DNA of 64,000 nucleotides from contig JAVJSN010000017.1 in the NCBI GenBank assembly GCA_040219355.1, forward strand, positions 186,001 through 250,000, written 5' to 3'. Positions 44,071 to 53,939 of this stretch are shown piece by piece. This stretch comes from MH13 sp040219355 (GTDB taxonomy: Bacteria; Pseudomonadota; Alphaproteobacteria; Rhizobiales; MH13). The notes below the pieces were generated by a model. The model ran no database searches, was not told where the DNA came from, and worked only from the letters and a program-made list of their open reading frames with translations. Position 1 is the first letter of the stretch. Every line of letters begins with the position of its first letter. A program made the position numbers and the translations under genes.

Positions 44071-46641
44071 TCACTTCGGATCCGTCATCAGTTTCACCAG
44101 CTCTGGAACGACAATCAGAGGCAGCGCAAACAGAGCAATCGTCAACCAGTGCTCGGCCAGCAGAGGCGCGGTATGCAGGACGATTTGAAGCGGTGCCCAA
44201 TAGACCGCCGCCACCTGAACGAGCAGCGTCGCGGCAAGTGTCGTCAACAAGAACGGATTGCTAAGCCACCCGATCCTTGAACAAGGATGGCGCAATGACC
44301 GGAAGGCAAAGACACTCATTTTTTCAAACACGATCATCGCGGTGAATGCAGCCGTGCGCGCGACATCCACCCCAAGCGGTAAAGTTTGATAAAAAATCCA
44401 GAGGCTCGCCGAGCCGGTGTAAGATGCGAATACCAGGATGACCGCCAGACTGCTCAACCCCAGGATCGGTGTTTTGCTATCGCGTGCTGGACGATTCATC
44501 TGGCCGCGCTCAGCCTTCTCCAAGCCCAGCGCAACAGCGGTGACGCCGTCGGTAACGAGATTCATCCAAAGGATCTGCGTGGCCAGAAAGATCAGCGGAC
44601 CGCCAATTAAAATGTTGGCAAGGATAGCAACGATCTCGCCAGCATTTGAAGTCAGCAGGTAGCGAACAAATTTGCGAATGTTGTCAAACTGCCGACGTCC
44701 TTCCTTGATCGCCGCGACGATGGTAGCAAAATTGTCATCCAGCAGAATGAGGTCAGAAGCATCGCGTGCCACGGCGGTGCCGCGCTGTCCCATCGCGATG
44801 CCAATGTCAGCTTGTTTGAGCGCTGGCGCATCGTTGACGCCATCGCCGGTCATTGCGACGATCTTGCCCTGCGCCTGCAGCGCCTTGACGAGACGAATTT
44901 TGTGCACGGGTTTTGCGCGCGCAAACAGAACATCGCCTTGCAAGGCGCTCACCAAATCCACATCGGATAGCGCCTCAATGTCATCACCGATGATGGGGCG
45001 TTGCACTGGTATCGACAATTGATCGGCAATCGCCTGGGCAGTGACAGGGCTGTCACCGGTGATCATGATCACCCGAATGCCAGCCCTTTTCGCTGATTGC
45101 ACCGCTTCCAAAACCTCTGGGCGAGGTGGATCGATAATTCCAACCATGGCTGAAAACACCAAGCCGCGTTCATCCAGATCATCGGCGGATCGGGCTGGCC
45201 GTGAGGCAAGCGCAATGACCCGCAACCCGTCAGTGGCCAACTGCTCATAGGCATCAAGAATCTCGCTGTGAACATCTTCGGTGAGGGGAACGGCGCCATG
45301 CGGCGTGGCCACACTGCCACAGCATTCAAGAACGCGTTCCGGCGCACCTTTACAGTACAAAAAAGGTGGCGCGCCTACCACCACGCTCATGCGCTTGCGT
45401 TCGCTGGAAAAAGGCAGCTCGCTGAGTGGTTCCCGGTTTGGCGGTAGCTTCACCCACCCTTTGTAGGCAAGTACAACAAGTGCACCTTCTGTCGGTGATC
45501 CATGCATCCGCCACTCGCCAGCCTCGCGCTGAAGCGTTGCATGGCTACACAGGGCAGCGGTCGTCAGTGCAGCGTCAAGACAGGGGTCATCAGCTGCGCG
45601 TATGCGGTGTGTCTGATTGCTAATGTGGCCGGTTGGATCATATCCGGTGCCGGTCACGTTGAGAGACCGATGCGGCATCCAAATTCGGGTTGCCGTCATC
45701 TTGTTTTTGGTCAGCGTACCAGTCTTGTCCGTGCATATCACAGAGGCCGCACCAAGCGTTTCGATTGCCTGGAGGCGTCGCACGACCGCATTTTGACGGG
45801 CCATGGCCGTTGCGCCTAAGGCCAACGTAATCGTGACCACCGCCGGAAGGCCCTCCGGAACGATGGCAACCGCGAGCGACAGGCCTGTCATGAAAAGGTT
45901 TGCTGCATCCTGGCCAGCCCAAACCCCAACGGCCACGACAAGGACAGCGACACCCAAGGCAACGGCGCCAAGTTGACCAGCCAACCGGCCCAACTGAATT
46001 TGCAGCTGTGTTTTCTGTTTTGTGACGCGACCGGTCAGATCGGCAATCTTACCAAATTCGGTAGCAAGCCCGATGGCAACGACAAATCCTTCGCCACGCC
46101 CTTCCACGACAGACGTTCCTGCAAAAGCGGTGTCGTTGCCCTCCAGCGTGTCTTTGCCGATCACGAGGGACTCACCGCTCAGCACGCTTTCATCCACTTT
46201 CAACTGGATGACTTCGGTGAGTTCGATGTCTGCAGGCACGCGATCGCCTGCCGAAAGAACGACCAGATCACCGGGTACAAGCTCCCGTGCTTCGATCACC
46301 TGCTCGCATCCATTGCGGACCACGATGGCGGTCGGTGACATAAGTGACCGAAGGGCCTCTAAGGCATTCTCGGCGCGCCATTCCTGAACGAAGCCAAGCA
46401 CGCCGTTGAGCAGCACGACGAGCCCGATGGCGAGCGCATCGACAAATTCGCCAAGATAAAGCGCGATGGCGCCTGCGACGATCAGGATGATAACGAGCAA
46501 ACCGGTGAACTGACGCGCCAAGACACCCATTGGGTGGGGCTTACGCGTCTGCGGCAGCTCGTTCCATCCTGACGCTTGCCGTTGCGCCAGCACATCCGGT
46601 TCGGACAATCCTAGCTGACGTTTGGCCTCGATAGCCTCCAT
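44071..46641 (-). CDS. P2-type cation-transporting ATPase
   Basis: An 856-residue P-type ATPase. The order is: N-terminal cation-ATPase domain (about 1-70), first membrane pair, actuator domain with LSGESLV, the transport-site helix VAIVPEGLPAVVTITLALG, the phosphorylation motif DKTGTLTKNKM, the hinge TGDGVNDAPALKQADIG, and a C-terminal set of six helices. PEGLPA places it in the P2 (calcium/sodium-potassium-like) group rather than heavy-metal pumps. The ion is not decided by sequence. I chose ATG 46641, with GAGG about ten bases upstream. The FNR-type box at 46702 is centred 67 bases before the start. Confidence 0.92.
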   Translation of the reverse strand: MEAIEAKRQLGLSEPDVLAQRQASGWNELPQTRKPHPMGVLARQFTGLLVIILIVAGAIALYLGEFVDALAIGLVVLLNGVLGFVQEWRAENALEALRSLMSPTAIVVRNGCEQVIEARELVPGDLVVLSAGDRVPADIELTEVIQLKVDESVLSGESLVIGKDTLEGNDTAFAGTSVVEGRGEGFVVAIGLATEFGKIADLTGRVTKQKTQLQIQLGRLAGQLGAVALGVAVLVVAVGVWAGQDAANLFMTGLSLAVAIVPEGLPAVVTITLALGATAMARQNAVVRRLQAIETLGAASVICTDKTGTLTKNKMTATRIWMPHRSLNVTGTGYDPTGHISNQTHRIRAADDPCLDAALTTAALCSHATLQREAGEWRMHGSPTEGALVVLAYKGWVKLPPNREPLSELPFSSERKRMSVVVGAPPFLYCKGAPERVLECCGSVATPHGAVPLTEDVHSEILDAYEQLATDGLRVIALASRPARSADDLDERGLVFSAMVGIIDPPRPEVLEAVQSAKRAGIRVIMITGDSPVTAQAIADQLSIPVQRPIIGDDIEALSDVDLVSALQGDVLFARAKPVHKIRLVKALQAQGKIVAMTGDGVNDAPALKQADIGIAMGQRGTAVARDASDLILLDDNFATIVAAIKEGRRQFDNIRKFVRYLLTSNAGEIVAILANILIGGPLIFLATQILWMNLVTDGVTAVALGLEKAERGQMNRPARDSKTPILGLSSLAVILVFASYTGSASLWIFYQTLPLGVDVARTAAFTAMIVFEKMSVFAFRSLRHPCSRIGWLSNPFLLTTLAATLLVQVAAVYWAPLQIVLHTAPLLAEHWLTIALFALPLIVVPELVKLMTDPK

Positions 46642-46701
46642 AGGCTGACACCTCACTGCACTTGTTGAGCGCAGCTATGGGACACGGACTGAAGTCAGCG
46701 G

Positions 46702-46715
46702 TTGATTGCAGTCAA
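46702..46715. promoter_or_regulatory. FNR/FixK-type box upstream of the P2-type ATPase
   Basis: TTGATTGCAGTCAA is a perfect TTGA-N6-TCAA dyad centred about 67 bases before the ATPase start codon. It lies in the 114-bp space after the HlyD-family gene, so the pump has its own promoter rather than relying on the exporter operon. Confidence 0.75.
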
Positions 46716-46755
46716 TCGTCGATGGCCAAGAGGTGTGAACAAACCAACGAAAAAA

Positions 46756-47967
46756 CTACTCAATGTCTCTCTGCAAGACCGCGCTGCCATCGGCCAAATC
46801 GTCGCTGGGGTGTGTCACCACCCACACCCCAGCCGCAAGCCCGCTAAGCACTTCAACATTATGCGTGTTTCGATGGCCGAGCGTCACTTGCAGTTGGCTA
46901 GCGATGCCATCCTCGACAGCGAAAACACCCCAGGCGTTGCCAAGCCGAAACGTTGCACTGAGCGGCACCTGAAGAACATCATCGCCCTGCCATTCCACAA
47001 CGCGTAGAAACACCGAAAATCCATCACCCAGTGCGGCGCGATCTTGCAGCGGTGATATCAACTCGAAGATGGCATCGACGCGCTGCTCCTCAATACCAAG
47101 TGCGGATACTTCTGTGCGCGCAGCCGGTTCAATGCGAATGAGCTCTGCCTCCAATTGTTCCGGTCCACCCCAACGATCGACGATGGCCCGCGCACCGACC
47201 TCCAATCGCACCGCATCCACAGACAGGATGTCGGCAACGATCTCCAAATTGGATGGATCGCCGATTGTCACAAGGCGCGTGCCCGAAGTGACAGGTCGGG
47301 CACTGATCTGGTCAATGGCCAGCACGCGCCCGTTTGCTGGAGCATAGAGTGGGACACAACAGGCGCCGTCGCGGTCGCGCTCATTGCCTGGCTCGATCAG
47401 CTCCGCTTGCGCACGCTCCAAGCTGCTTTGTGCCATGCTGATCCTGGCAAGTGCTGCAGCCTCGGCAGCATTGGCGATAGCCAGCCGTTCATTGGCATCC
47501 TCAAGCTGTGTCACGCTGACAACGCCCTGCGATACAAGTGTTTGGGTTCGCTCGAACTGCGATCGAGCGCTGCGAAGTTGTTCTTGCGCGCGTGCCAAAT
47601 CCGTCTGCGCAACCAAAAGACCAGCTTCCGCCTCGCTGACTGCCGCGTCAGCTTGCACGCGGCTACGCGTGTCCAAAAGGCTGGGGGCGACGGGGTCTAC
47701 GAACGCCACCACCGTTTCTCCTGCGATGACTGTATCACCCACCGCAACCGGTGATCGACGCGCCAGTCCGGCAATCGGAGCTGAGACTTCATAGATATCG
47801 CGGATCCGGGTCTTACCATCAACGTCAACCGTCACTTGCATTGGGCCAAGGATGACCTCTTGCATGTCCACCAAAACCGGCTCAGCGCGAAACGATAGCC
47901 AAAGCAGACCAGCCAGCAGGCCGCCACCAAACAAGATTAACAACGACAGACGAAGAGACTTGGGCAT
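46756..47967 (-). CDS. HlyD/MacA-like periplasmic adaptor protein
   Basis: A 403-residue membrane-fusion protein. A single N-terminal transmembrane helix (about 6-26) is followed by a beta-barrel/lipoyl region (VSAPIAGLARRSPVAVGDTV) and a long alpha-helical coiled coil (about 105-195, rich in Ala, Gln and Glu). The second lipoyl half begins at CVPLYAPANGRVLAID. It bridges the inner membrane exporter to the periplasm. It lies 4 bases after the FtsX/MacB-like permease and is the third gene of the export operon starting at 51045. The exported compound is unknown. Confidence 0.9.
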   Translation of the reverse strand: MPKSLRLSLLILFGGGLLAGLLWLSFRAEPVLVDMQEVILGPMQVTVDVDGKTRIRDIYEVSAPIAGLARRSPVAVGDTVIAGETVVAFVDPVAPSLLDTRSRVQADAAVSEAEAGLLVAQTDLARAQEQLRSARSQFERTQTLVSQGVVSVTQLEDANERLAIANAAEAAALARISMAQSSLERAQAELIEPGNERDRDGACCVPLYAPANGRVLAIDQISARPVTSGTRLVTIGDPSNLEIVADILSVDAVRLEVGARAIVDRWGGPEQLEAELIRIEPAARTEVSALGIEEQRVDAIFELISPLQDRAALGDGFSVFLRVVEWQGDDVLQVPLSATFRLGNAWGVFAVEDGIASQLQVTLGHRNTHNVEVLSGLAAGVWVVTHPSDDLADGSAVLQRDIE

Positions 47968-47971
47968 GACT

Positions 47972-50335
47972 TTACTCTCTGGTTTTCATGACGGCCACCA
48001 AATCCATAGTGTCGAGTCTGCGGCGGACCAAAAGAACCGAGCCCAGCGCGGCTGCAAGAACCACAAGGCTGGCGGTCGAAAAGGTTGCTGGTTTCAAAAT
48101 GAGAGGCAAGGCGTAGAGATCACTTGAAAAGGCATTGACCATAGCGCCGGTGAACAGTCGGCCAAGGGCCCATCCCAGCGGCTGAGCGAGCAGCGCCAAA
48201 AGCATCGTTTCCCCAACAAGAATGTAGGAAACTTGACCTCGGGTGAATCCTAGAATGCGCAGGCTCGCCAACTCGCGTGCGCGCTCAGACAGCTGCACTC
48301 GCGCGCTGTTGTAGGCAACGCCAATTGTGATCAACACAGCAATGATCATGTAGATGGTGTTCATCACAATCACATTCTGACGAATGGTGTCCTGAAAGGA
48401 ACGCCGAGTCTGCGTCATCATGATTGTGCCGGTCAGCTCTGGGATGTCTGTAATGGCGGCATGCAGGTCGTTAATCTGCACGTCGTCGAGCGTCACGTTG
48501 GCCACAGATATGCGCGGAGACTGGCGGAAAAGCTGATTGACGTAGCCAAGGTCCATATAAGCGCCAAGGCCGAAATATTGGTCTACCAAGGCCGAAACCG
48601 TCAGCTCATATGTCCCCTGACGGCCGGACAGAAATTCAACTTCAAGGCTATCACCTGGAGACACGTGCATCTGAGTGGCGAGCCGCCGCGACAGCACAAT
48701 ACCACCCGGCGGTGCGTCCAGAACTGCACCACCGGCGATCACAACCCTACTGAGATCTGGCGCGGGCAGGCGGGCCTCAATCGAGACACGCTTCTCATAG
48801 TGCTGGTTGCGCATAATCGCAGCGTGGTATTGCTGACCCTCGACTTGTCGCACGGCAGGTAATCGCGCAACGTCTTGCAGGACGCTGAGCGGTGCATCCT
48901 CAGCAAACAGCAACATCGCGTGTTGCCTGTTGGATTGGTAGAACGCCAAATCAATGATCTCATCCAAACTGTCCCCCATAAAAGAGGATGTCATCACGGA
49001 GGCCACCGCCAAGGCCAAACCCAGGGATGTAAGCGCACTGCGGCCAGGCCACCGCGTCAGGCTACGCAGGATCATGATTGTGGGCTGAGATAAGCGGGCG
49101 GCGGCCATGACCCGGTCAATCAAGGTCTGGCGAAACCGAACCGGTGTTGGCGGTTGCATGGCAACTGCCGGCGCGAGGCGCGCTGCACGAAGCGCACTGC
49201 GAGATGCACCGAGGGCAGCCGTGAGAAGTGCCAGAACAGCTGACACGCCATATACCCAAAGCGAAACATGGAAGATGAGAAAGGGAAAATCGAAATAGCC
49301 AGCATAAAGTTCAGCCAAAGCGCGAGCAAGCCATGTGCCAGCAGCCCACCCAATGAGAATACCTGCCACTGCAATCAATCCCGCAAGCAGCAGATAGTGC
49401 ACGCAGATTTCGACATCGGTATACCCGAGGGCTTTGAGCAGGCCGATTTCGCTGCGCTCCAAAGCGATGATGCGTCCCATCACCATTGCCACCAGAAAGG
49501 CTGAAATGCCGAAAAAGACCGGCGGCAAAATAAACGCCATGCTGCGAAGCTGCGCGATCTCGGCATCGATAAAGGCGTTTGAAAGCTGATCTTTACGCTC
49601 AATGGCACCCAGGCCACCATATGGGTCGAGCAAACCGTCGAGCGCATCGAGCACAGGGGCAAGCTGCGTGCGTGAATCCACGGCCAAACTGATCTCGCTA
49701 AAGGCCCCAACCATGTCAAACGCTGCTTCGGCAGAGCCGCGCGGCATCCATAAGATTCCAAAAGTGCGGTTGTTGGGCATCAGCGCACCAGGACCCAAAG
49801 TGTAAATAAACTCGGGCGAGAGCAAGGTCCCAGTGATGGTCAGCGTCTGCTTGCGACCATTGAGATTGGCGTCGAACTGATCGCCCAACGCGAACCCATT
49901 GGCGAGGGCAAAGGGTTCATTGACTGCAATCTCACCTGTCGCTGTTGGCAGGCGACCTGTTCGTAAAAGTGGGACATTGAGCCGAGGTTGACCAATTTCG
50001 GGCAGCGATAGAATGCTGCCCACAGCCGTTTCAATTCTGTCTGGTAAATCAAGAATGACGGTCCCAGTGACCCGCGCCTCAACTGCTTGAACGCCTGAAA
50101 TTTCTTCGATCTGGCGTACAAGTCGCATGGGTGCCCGCCGCGCATTGGCAAACACGTCGGCGAACCTGTTGCGCTCATAATAGGCATCGCGGGTCTCATC
50201 GAGTGCCCGGTACATACCAAACGAGGTGATCAGAATGGCAACACCGCACGCCAGAACGATGGCGATTGCCAAGGCCTGCGCCCACAACCGCCTGAAATCG
50301 CGCAGAAGCTTTCGATCAATCGCGTGCATTGCCAT
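47972..50335 (-). CDS. ABC exporter permease (FtsX/MacB family, duplicated domain)
   Basis: A 787-residue permease with two FtsX-type units. Transmembrane groups lie near residue 20, at about 255-390, at about 425-445, and at 660-780, separated by large extracytoplasmic domains. This resembles DevC/LolCE-like exporters fused into one chain. It starts with ATG at the ATPase stop; a GTG one codon earlier is possible. It is encoded between the ATPase and the HlyD adaptor. Such systems export lipids, peptides or lipoproteins rather than import nutrients. Confidence 0.9.
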   Translation of the reverse strand: MAMHAIDRKLLRDFRRLWAQALAIAIVLACGVAILITSFGMYRALDETRDAYYERNRFADVFANARRAPMRLVRQIEEISGVQAVEARVTGTVILDLPDRIETAVGSILSLPEIGQPRLNVPLLRTGRLPTATGEIAVNEPFALANGFALGDQFDANLNGRKQTLTITGTLLSPEFIYTLGPGALMPNNRTFGILWMPRGSAEAAFDMVGAFSEISLAVDSRTQLAPVLDALDGLLDPYGGLGAIERKDQLSNAFIDAEIAQLRSMAFILPPVFFGISAFLVAMVMGRIIALERSEIGLLKALGYTDVEICVHYLLLAGLIAVAGILIGWAAGTWLARALAELYAGYFDFPFLIFHVSLWVYGVSAVLALLTAALGASRSALRAARLAPAVAMQPPTPVRFRQTLIDRVMAAARLSQPTIMILRSLTRWPGRSALTSLGLALAVASVMTSSFMGDSLDEIIDLAFYQSNRQHAMLLFAEDAPLSVLQDVARLPAVRQVEGQQYHAAIMRNQHYEKRVSIEARLPAPDLSRVVIAGGAVLDAPPGGIVLSRRLATQMHVSPGDSLEVEFLSGRQGTYELTVSALVDQYFGLGAYMDLGYVNQLFRQSPRISVANVTLDDVQINDLHAAITDIPELTGTIMMTQTRRSFQDTIRQNVIVMNTIYMIIAVLITIGVAYNSARVQLSERARELASLRILGFTRGQVSYILVGETMLLALLAQPLGWALGRLFTGAMVNAFSSDLYALPLILKPATFSTASLVVLAAALGSVLLVRRRLDTMDLVAVMKTRE

Positions 50336-51045
50336 CACCAGACGATTTCCGCTGGGGCGATGCGCTCATCATTGACTTCCAGGTCAACGATGCTTCCATC
50401 TTGAAAGCGCACCACCCTGTGGGCCATGCGCCGGATTTCTGCATTATGGGTAATCACGACCGTGGTGGTGCCGAAGTCACGATTGATCTGATCCAGGGCT
50501 TCAAGCACTTGGACGCCCGTCTTGCTGTCCAGCGCACCTGTTGGCTCGTCGCACAGCAACACTTCGGGACGTTTGGCTATGGCGCGTGCGATGGCAACAC
50601 GCTGCTGTTCACCGCCCGAAAGCTCAGAAGGAAAGTGCGACATGCGTGACGTCAGACCAACGAGTTCCAGTGCCTCTTCTGGGGGCATGGGGTTGCGGGC
50701 AACATCAGTCACCAATTGAACATTTTCGCGTGCGGTTAAGCTTGGCACCAGATTGTAGAATTGAAAGACAAAGCCAACATGGTCGCGGCGATAGGCCGTC
50801 AGCCCTCGGTCGTTAAGGTCGGTAAGCTCCATGTCGCGGAACCAGACTTGGCCATGGCTGGCATGATCCAAGCCGCCCAGGATGTTGAGCAAGGTGGACT
50901 TGCCACTGCCCGATGGACCCAAAAGTACCGCGAGCTCGCCTGCATACAGCTCCAGATCGACGCGCCGCAATGCTTCGATTTTTACCGTACCGGTATCGTA
51001 GACCTTGCTGATACCTTGGGTTCTAAAGACGACATCGTTGGGCAT
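50335..51045 (-). CDS. ABC exporter ATP-binding protein (LolD/MacB-type)
   Basis: A 236-residue ATPase with Walker A LGPSGSGKSTLLN, signature LSGGEQQRVAIARA, Walker B VLLCDEPTGALD and H-loop VVITHNAE. This pattern is typical of the LolD/MacB export group. It is the first gene of the three-gene exporter operon and overlaps the permease start by one base. The FNR-type box at 51107-51120 is centred about 68 bases upstream, which suggests induction at low oxygen. The divergent Crp-type regulator gene lies beyond the box. Confidence 0.93.
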   Translation of the reverse strand: MPNDVVFRTQGISKVYDTGTVKIEALRRVDLELYAGELAVLLGPSGSGKSTLLNILGGLDHASHGQVWFRDMELTDLNDRGLTAYRRDHVGFVFQFYNLVPSLTARENVQLVTDVARNPMPPEEALELVGLTSRMSHFPSELSGGEQQRVAIARAIAKRPEVLLCDEPTGALDSKTGVQVLEALDQINRDFGTTTVVITHNAEIRRMAHRVVRFQDGSIVDLEVNDERIAPAEIVW

Positions 51046-51106
51046 TGAGGCGTGCTTTGGCTGCAGTTGTTCACCGTCAGCATTGAAGAATTTTCAGGCT
51101 CTATCG

Positions 51107-51120
51107 TTGAGTAAGGTCAA
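51107..51120. promoter_or_regulatory. FNR/FixK-type box between the exporter operon and the sulfur operon
   Basis: TTGAGTAAGGTCAA is a perfect TTGA-N6-TCAA dyad. Its centre is about 68 bases from the exporter ATPase start and 62 bases from the Crp-type regulator start at 51176, so it could act on both divergent transcripts. Confidence 0.73.
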
Positions 51121-51175
51121 CGGAATGCCGTGGCCCGCCGCTACTGTTGCCTGATTGCAGAGAGGATTATCGATA

Positions 51176-51850
51176 GTGTCTATTCACGACCACCAGCTGC
51201 CTTTTCTTCAACATCTGCCCGAAGAATTGAACGCGCGGATCATACGTCATGCCCGCTTGCAGCATGTGAAAGCGGGAAGTGAGATATTCGGTCCCGGCAA
51301 TCCAGCGCAAAATCTCTATCTGTTGGTGTCAGGCACATTGCGCGTGCAAAAGCTTGCAGAAACTGGTCGCGAGATGGTGCTGTATCGCGTGCATGCTGGA
51401 GAAAGTTGCATCCTGACTACGGCATGCCTTCTTGCCCACGAAGACTATGCAGCCACAGGCATTGCGGAAACCGATCTGGAGGTCGTTGTTATCCCCCAAG
51501 CCGTTTTTGATGAGCTGATCGCAACGTCCGAGGCTTTTCGCGGTCTGATTTTCAAAGCCTACTCGCGTCGCATTACCGATCTTCTGACCGTGATAGAGGA
51601 AGTGGCGTTTCGCCGCGTCGATCTGCGCTTGGCAGCCAAGCTGATTGAAATGGCGGGCCCAAACGATGAGGTGCGCGCAACGCATCAAGATTTGGCGATT
51701 GAACTTGGCACCGCGCGAGAAGTCATCTCCAGGCAATTGCAGGAATTTCAGCAGCGCGGCTGGCTGTCGCTCGGGCGGGGTTCCCTGAAACTGGAAGATC
51801 CAAAAGCGCTCGATGCCTTCGCCCGCAGCGATGATCACCCAGCCGTCTAG
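51176..51850 (+). CDS. Crp/Fnr-family regulator of the sulfur module
   Basis: A 224-residue Crp-like protein with a beta-barrel effector domain (about 15-125) and a C-terminal helix-turn-helix (HQDLAIELGTAREVISRQLQ). The recognition helix has E-x-x-S-R, as in FNR. A cysteine pair appears in GESCILTTACLLA; similar cysteines could sense reactive sulfur, but this is unproven. I chose GTG 51176, with GAGAGG upstream, over TTG 51155. It heads the sulfur operon and is divergent from the exporter operon, with an FNR-type box between. Confidence 0.88.
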   Translation: MSIHDHQLPFLQHLPEELNARIIRHARLQHVKAGSEIFGPGNPAQNLYLLVSGTLRVQKLAETGREMVLYRVHAGESCILTTACLLAHEDYAATGIAETDLEVVVIPQAVFDELIATSEAFRGLIFKAYSRRITDLLTVIEEVAFRRVDLRLAAKLIEMAGPNDEVRATHQDLAIELGTAREVISRQLQEFQQRGWLSLGRGSLKLEDPKALDAFARSDDHPAV

Positions 51851-51929
51851 CCTTGTGTGACTTGGTTACAGACGACCCCACGGAACAACCAATATAAGCT
51901 TTCATCCAACCAAGAGAGGATACAATAAA

Positions 51930-52142
51930 ATGAGCAGCAATGTAGGAAACATCGACCGCGCCATTCGTGCGTTGGTTGGCCTGTTTTTGATCGTCGCACC
52001 GTTTTTGGGGCTGTTCGGCTTAGCAGTCGGCGGAGCGGTTTCTTATGCGATGATCGCCGTCGGTCTAGTGCTTGTCGGCACAGCCATTTTTCGTTTTTGC
52101 CCTGCTTATCGGTTGCTGGGCCTATCGACTTGCCGGGGCTGA
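51930..52142 (+). CDS. DUF2892 (YgaP-type) small membrane protein
   Basis: A 70-residue protein of the DUF2892 family, with two transmembrane helices (about 12-30 and 35-58) and a C-terminal FCPAYRLLGLSTCRG that contains two cysteines. In YgaP this domain is fused to a rhodanese, so it is a frequent partner in sulfur trafficking. AGAGAGGA lies upstream of the ATG. It is followed 4 bases later by the first YeeE/YedE-type gene. Confidence 0.88.
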   Translation: MSSNVGNIDRAIRALVGLFLIVAPFLGLFGLAVGGAVSYAMIAVGLVLVGTAIFRFCPAYRLLGLSTCRG

Positions 52143-52145
52143 TGC

Positions 52146-52583
52146 GTGGCGACTGAATTCACACCCATTGTCTCCCTCATCGGCGGCCTGTTGATTGGTT
52201 TTGCAGCCGTCCTGTTGATGGCTGTACGCGGTCGCATTTTCGGCGCAACCGGAATTTTGGCAGGCTTTCTGCACCCCGCTGACCGACCCGACTGGACATG
52301 GCGCGCGCTATTGCTGGCCGGCATGGTGACCGGCCCGCTGGTCCACGCGCTTCTGTTCGGGCAGATGCCTGAGATTCAGGTGCCTATGAGCACAACTGCC
52401 TTGATCATTGGCGGTATTGTTGTTGGTGTCGGTGTTACCTATGGGGCTGGCTGCACATCCGGGCACGGCGTGTGTGGTATGGCGCGGCTCTCCAAGCGTT
52501 CCATCATCGCAACGCTTACCTTCATGGTCACGACAGGACTGACGGTCTTCACCGTCCGCCATTTGTTTGGAGGAGCGTTCTGA
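52146..52583 (+). CDS. YeeE/YedE-type sulfur transporter, first half
   Basis: A 145-residue membrane protein with four helices. The conserved cysteine motif of the YeeE/YedE family is in GCTSGHGVCGMARLS near residue 100. The family imports thiosulfate or related sulfur compounds. It starts with GTG at 52146. It and the next gene are the split, two-gene form (PmpA/PmpB-like) of the family, and their coding regions overlap by one base. They likely form one transport unit. Confidence 0.88.
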   Translation: MATEFTPIVSLIGGLLIGFAAVLLMAVRGRIFGATGILAGFLHPADRPDWTWRALLLAGMVTGPLVHALLFGQMPEIQVPMSTTALIIGGIVVGVGVTYGAGCTSGHGVCGMARLSKRSIIATLTFMVTTGLTVFTVRHLFGGAF

Positions 52584-53026
52584 TGCGACACATCCTCACC
52601 TATCTTATCGGGCTGGTTTTTGGCTTGGGCATTTCCATGTCCGGCATGTCCAACCCAGCGAAGGTCATCAACTTCTTCGATGTTGCTGGGACCTGGGACC
52701 CTAGCCTTGCCTTCGTGATGGGGGGCGCAGTCGTCGTGGCCTTCATTGGGTATCGCATTGTCTTGCGGCGCGACCGACCTGTCTTTGAGCCAGCTTTCGA
52801 TATCCCAACGCGCCGCGACCTTGATGCGCGCTTGATCGGCGGTTCGGCCATTTTTGGCATTGGTTGGGGTATCGCTGGATTCTGTCCCGGCGGTGCGTTG
52901 CCAGCGCTTGGGACCCTTGATCCGAATGTGTTGATTTTCACGCTGGCTCTGGTCACGGGCATCTTTGCCGCACGCAATGTGATGCGATTGACCGCCCTGC
53001 GCCAAGCCAAACCGAAAACGTCTTAA
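52583..53026 (+). CDS. YeeE/YedE-type sulfur transporter, second half (DUF6691-type)
   Basis: A 147-residue membrane protein with about four helices. FGLGISMSGMSNPAKVINFFD near the N-terminus and GIAGFCPGGALPALG near residue 105, with one cysteine, are the family motifs. ATG 52583 overlaps the stop of the first half (TGATG). An in-frame extension to 52472 lies inside the preceding gene and is not needed. It complements the first half to give a full sulfur-compound channel. Confidence 0.88.
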   Translation: MRHILTYLIGLVFGLGISMSGMSNPAKVINFFDVAGTWDPSLAFVMGGAVVVAFIGYRIVLRRDRPVFEPAFDIPTRRDLDARLIGGSAIFGIGWGIAGFCPGGALPALGTLDPNVLIFTLALVTGIFAARNVMRLTALRQAKPKTS

Positions 53027-53050
53027 CGCCTTGATAGTGGAGGTAAAACG

Positions 53051-53926
53051 ATGACCAACTCTCACGTGAAACCCGATGTTACCGCCTTCTTTGATGAGGC
53101 TACGAACACCATAAGTTATGTCGTCAAAGACCCAGGCTCACAAAGCTGCGCCATTGTCGATTCCGTGATGGATATCGACTACGCAGCTGGCCGGATAACC
53201 TTTGATCATGCCGATAAGATCATCGAACATGTGAAAGCCAATGACCTGACCGTTGAATGGCTGCTCGAAACGCATGTTCACGCCGATCACCTGTCAGCAG
53301 CACCCTATTTGCAGGACCGAGTTGGTGGCCAAATAGGCATTGGAAAAAACATCACTGTCGTTCAGGACACATTTGGAAAAGTGTTCAATGAGGGCACCGA
53401 ATTTGCCCGCGACGGAAGCCAGTTCGATCGTCTGCTTGATGATGGCGACACCTTTGCCATTGGTGATATGCCGGTCGACGTCATGTACACACCCGGCCAC
53501 ACACCCGCGTGCTTGACCTTTGTCATTGGTGATGCAGCCTTCGTTGGCGACACGCTGTTCATGCCCGATGGTGGATCAGCCCGCGCTGATTTCCCTGGTG
53601 GAGATGCAGGCCAGCTTTACGACTCCATCCAAAGGGTTCTGGCCCTGCCAGAGGAAACGCGGCTGTTTATGTGCCACGACTACGGCCCCAACGGTCGCGA
53701 AATTCGCTGGGAAACAACCGTGGCTGACGAGAAGGCCCACAACATCCATGTTGGTGGCGGCGCGTCACGCGAGGAGTTCATCGCTATGCGCGAAGCACGC
53801 GATGCGACATTGGCCATGCCCAAGCTGATCATTCCATCGCTGCAGGTAAACATGCGCGCTGGGCAACTACCGCCAGCCGATGAGGATGGCAAAACGTTCC
53901 TCAAAGTGCCTGTCAACGGATTGTAG
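53051..53926 (+). CDS. Metallo-beta-lactamase-fold persulfide dioxygenase-like protein
   Basis: A 291-residue metallo-beta-lactamase-fold enzyme. Metal ligands are in THVHADHLSAA (HxHxDH), GHTPACL, the Asp of FVGDTLF, and the His of LFMCHDYG. The pattern and length match ETHE1/Blh-type persulfide dioxygenases, which oxidise glutathione persulfide to sulfite. GTGGAGG lies upstream of the ATG. It follows the YeeE/YedE pair and precedes a DUF442 phosphatase-like gene, the usual partners in persulfide detoxification. A glyoxalase-II activity is a less likely alternative. Confidence 0.88.
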   Translation: MTNSHVKPDVTAFFDEATNTISYVVKDPGSQSCAIVDSVMDIDYAAGRITFDHADKIIEHVKANDLTVEWLLETHVHADHLSAAPYLQDRVGGQIGIGKNITVVQDTFGKVFNEGTEFARDGSQFDRLLDDGDTFAIGDMPVDVMYTPGHTPACLTFVIGDAAFVGDTLFMPDGGSARADFPGGDAGQLYDSIQRVLALPEETRLFMCHDYGPNGREIRWETTVADEKAHNIHVGGGASREEFIAMREARDATLAMPKLIIPSLQVNMRAGQLPPADEDGKTFLKVPVNGL

Positions 53927-53939
53927 GGAGTGGCTTAAC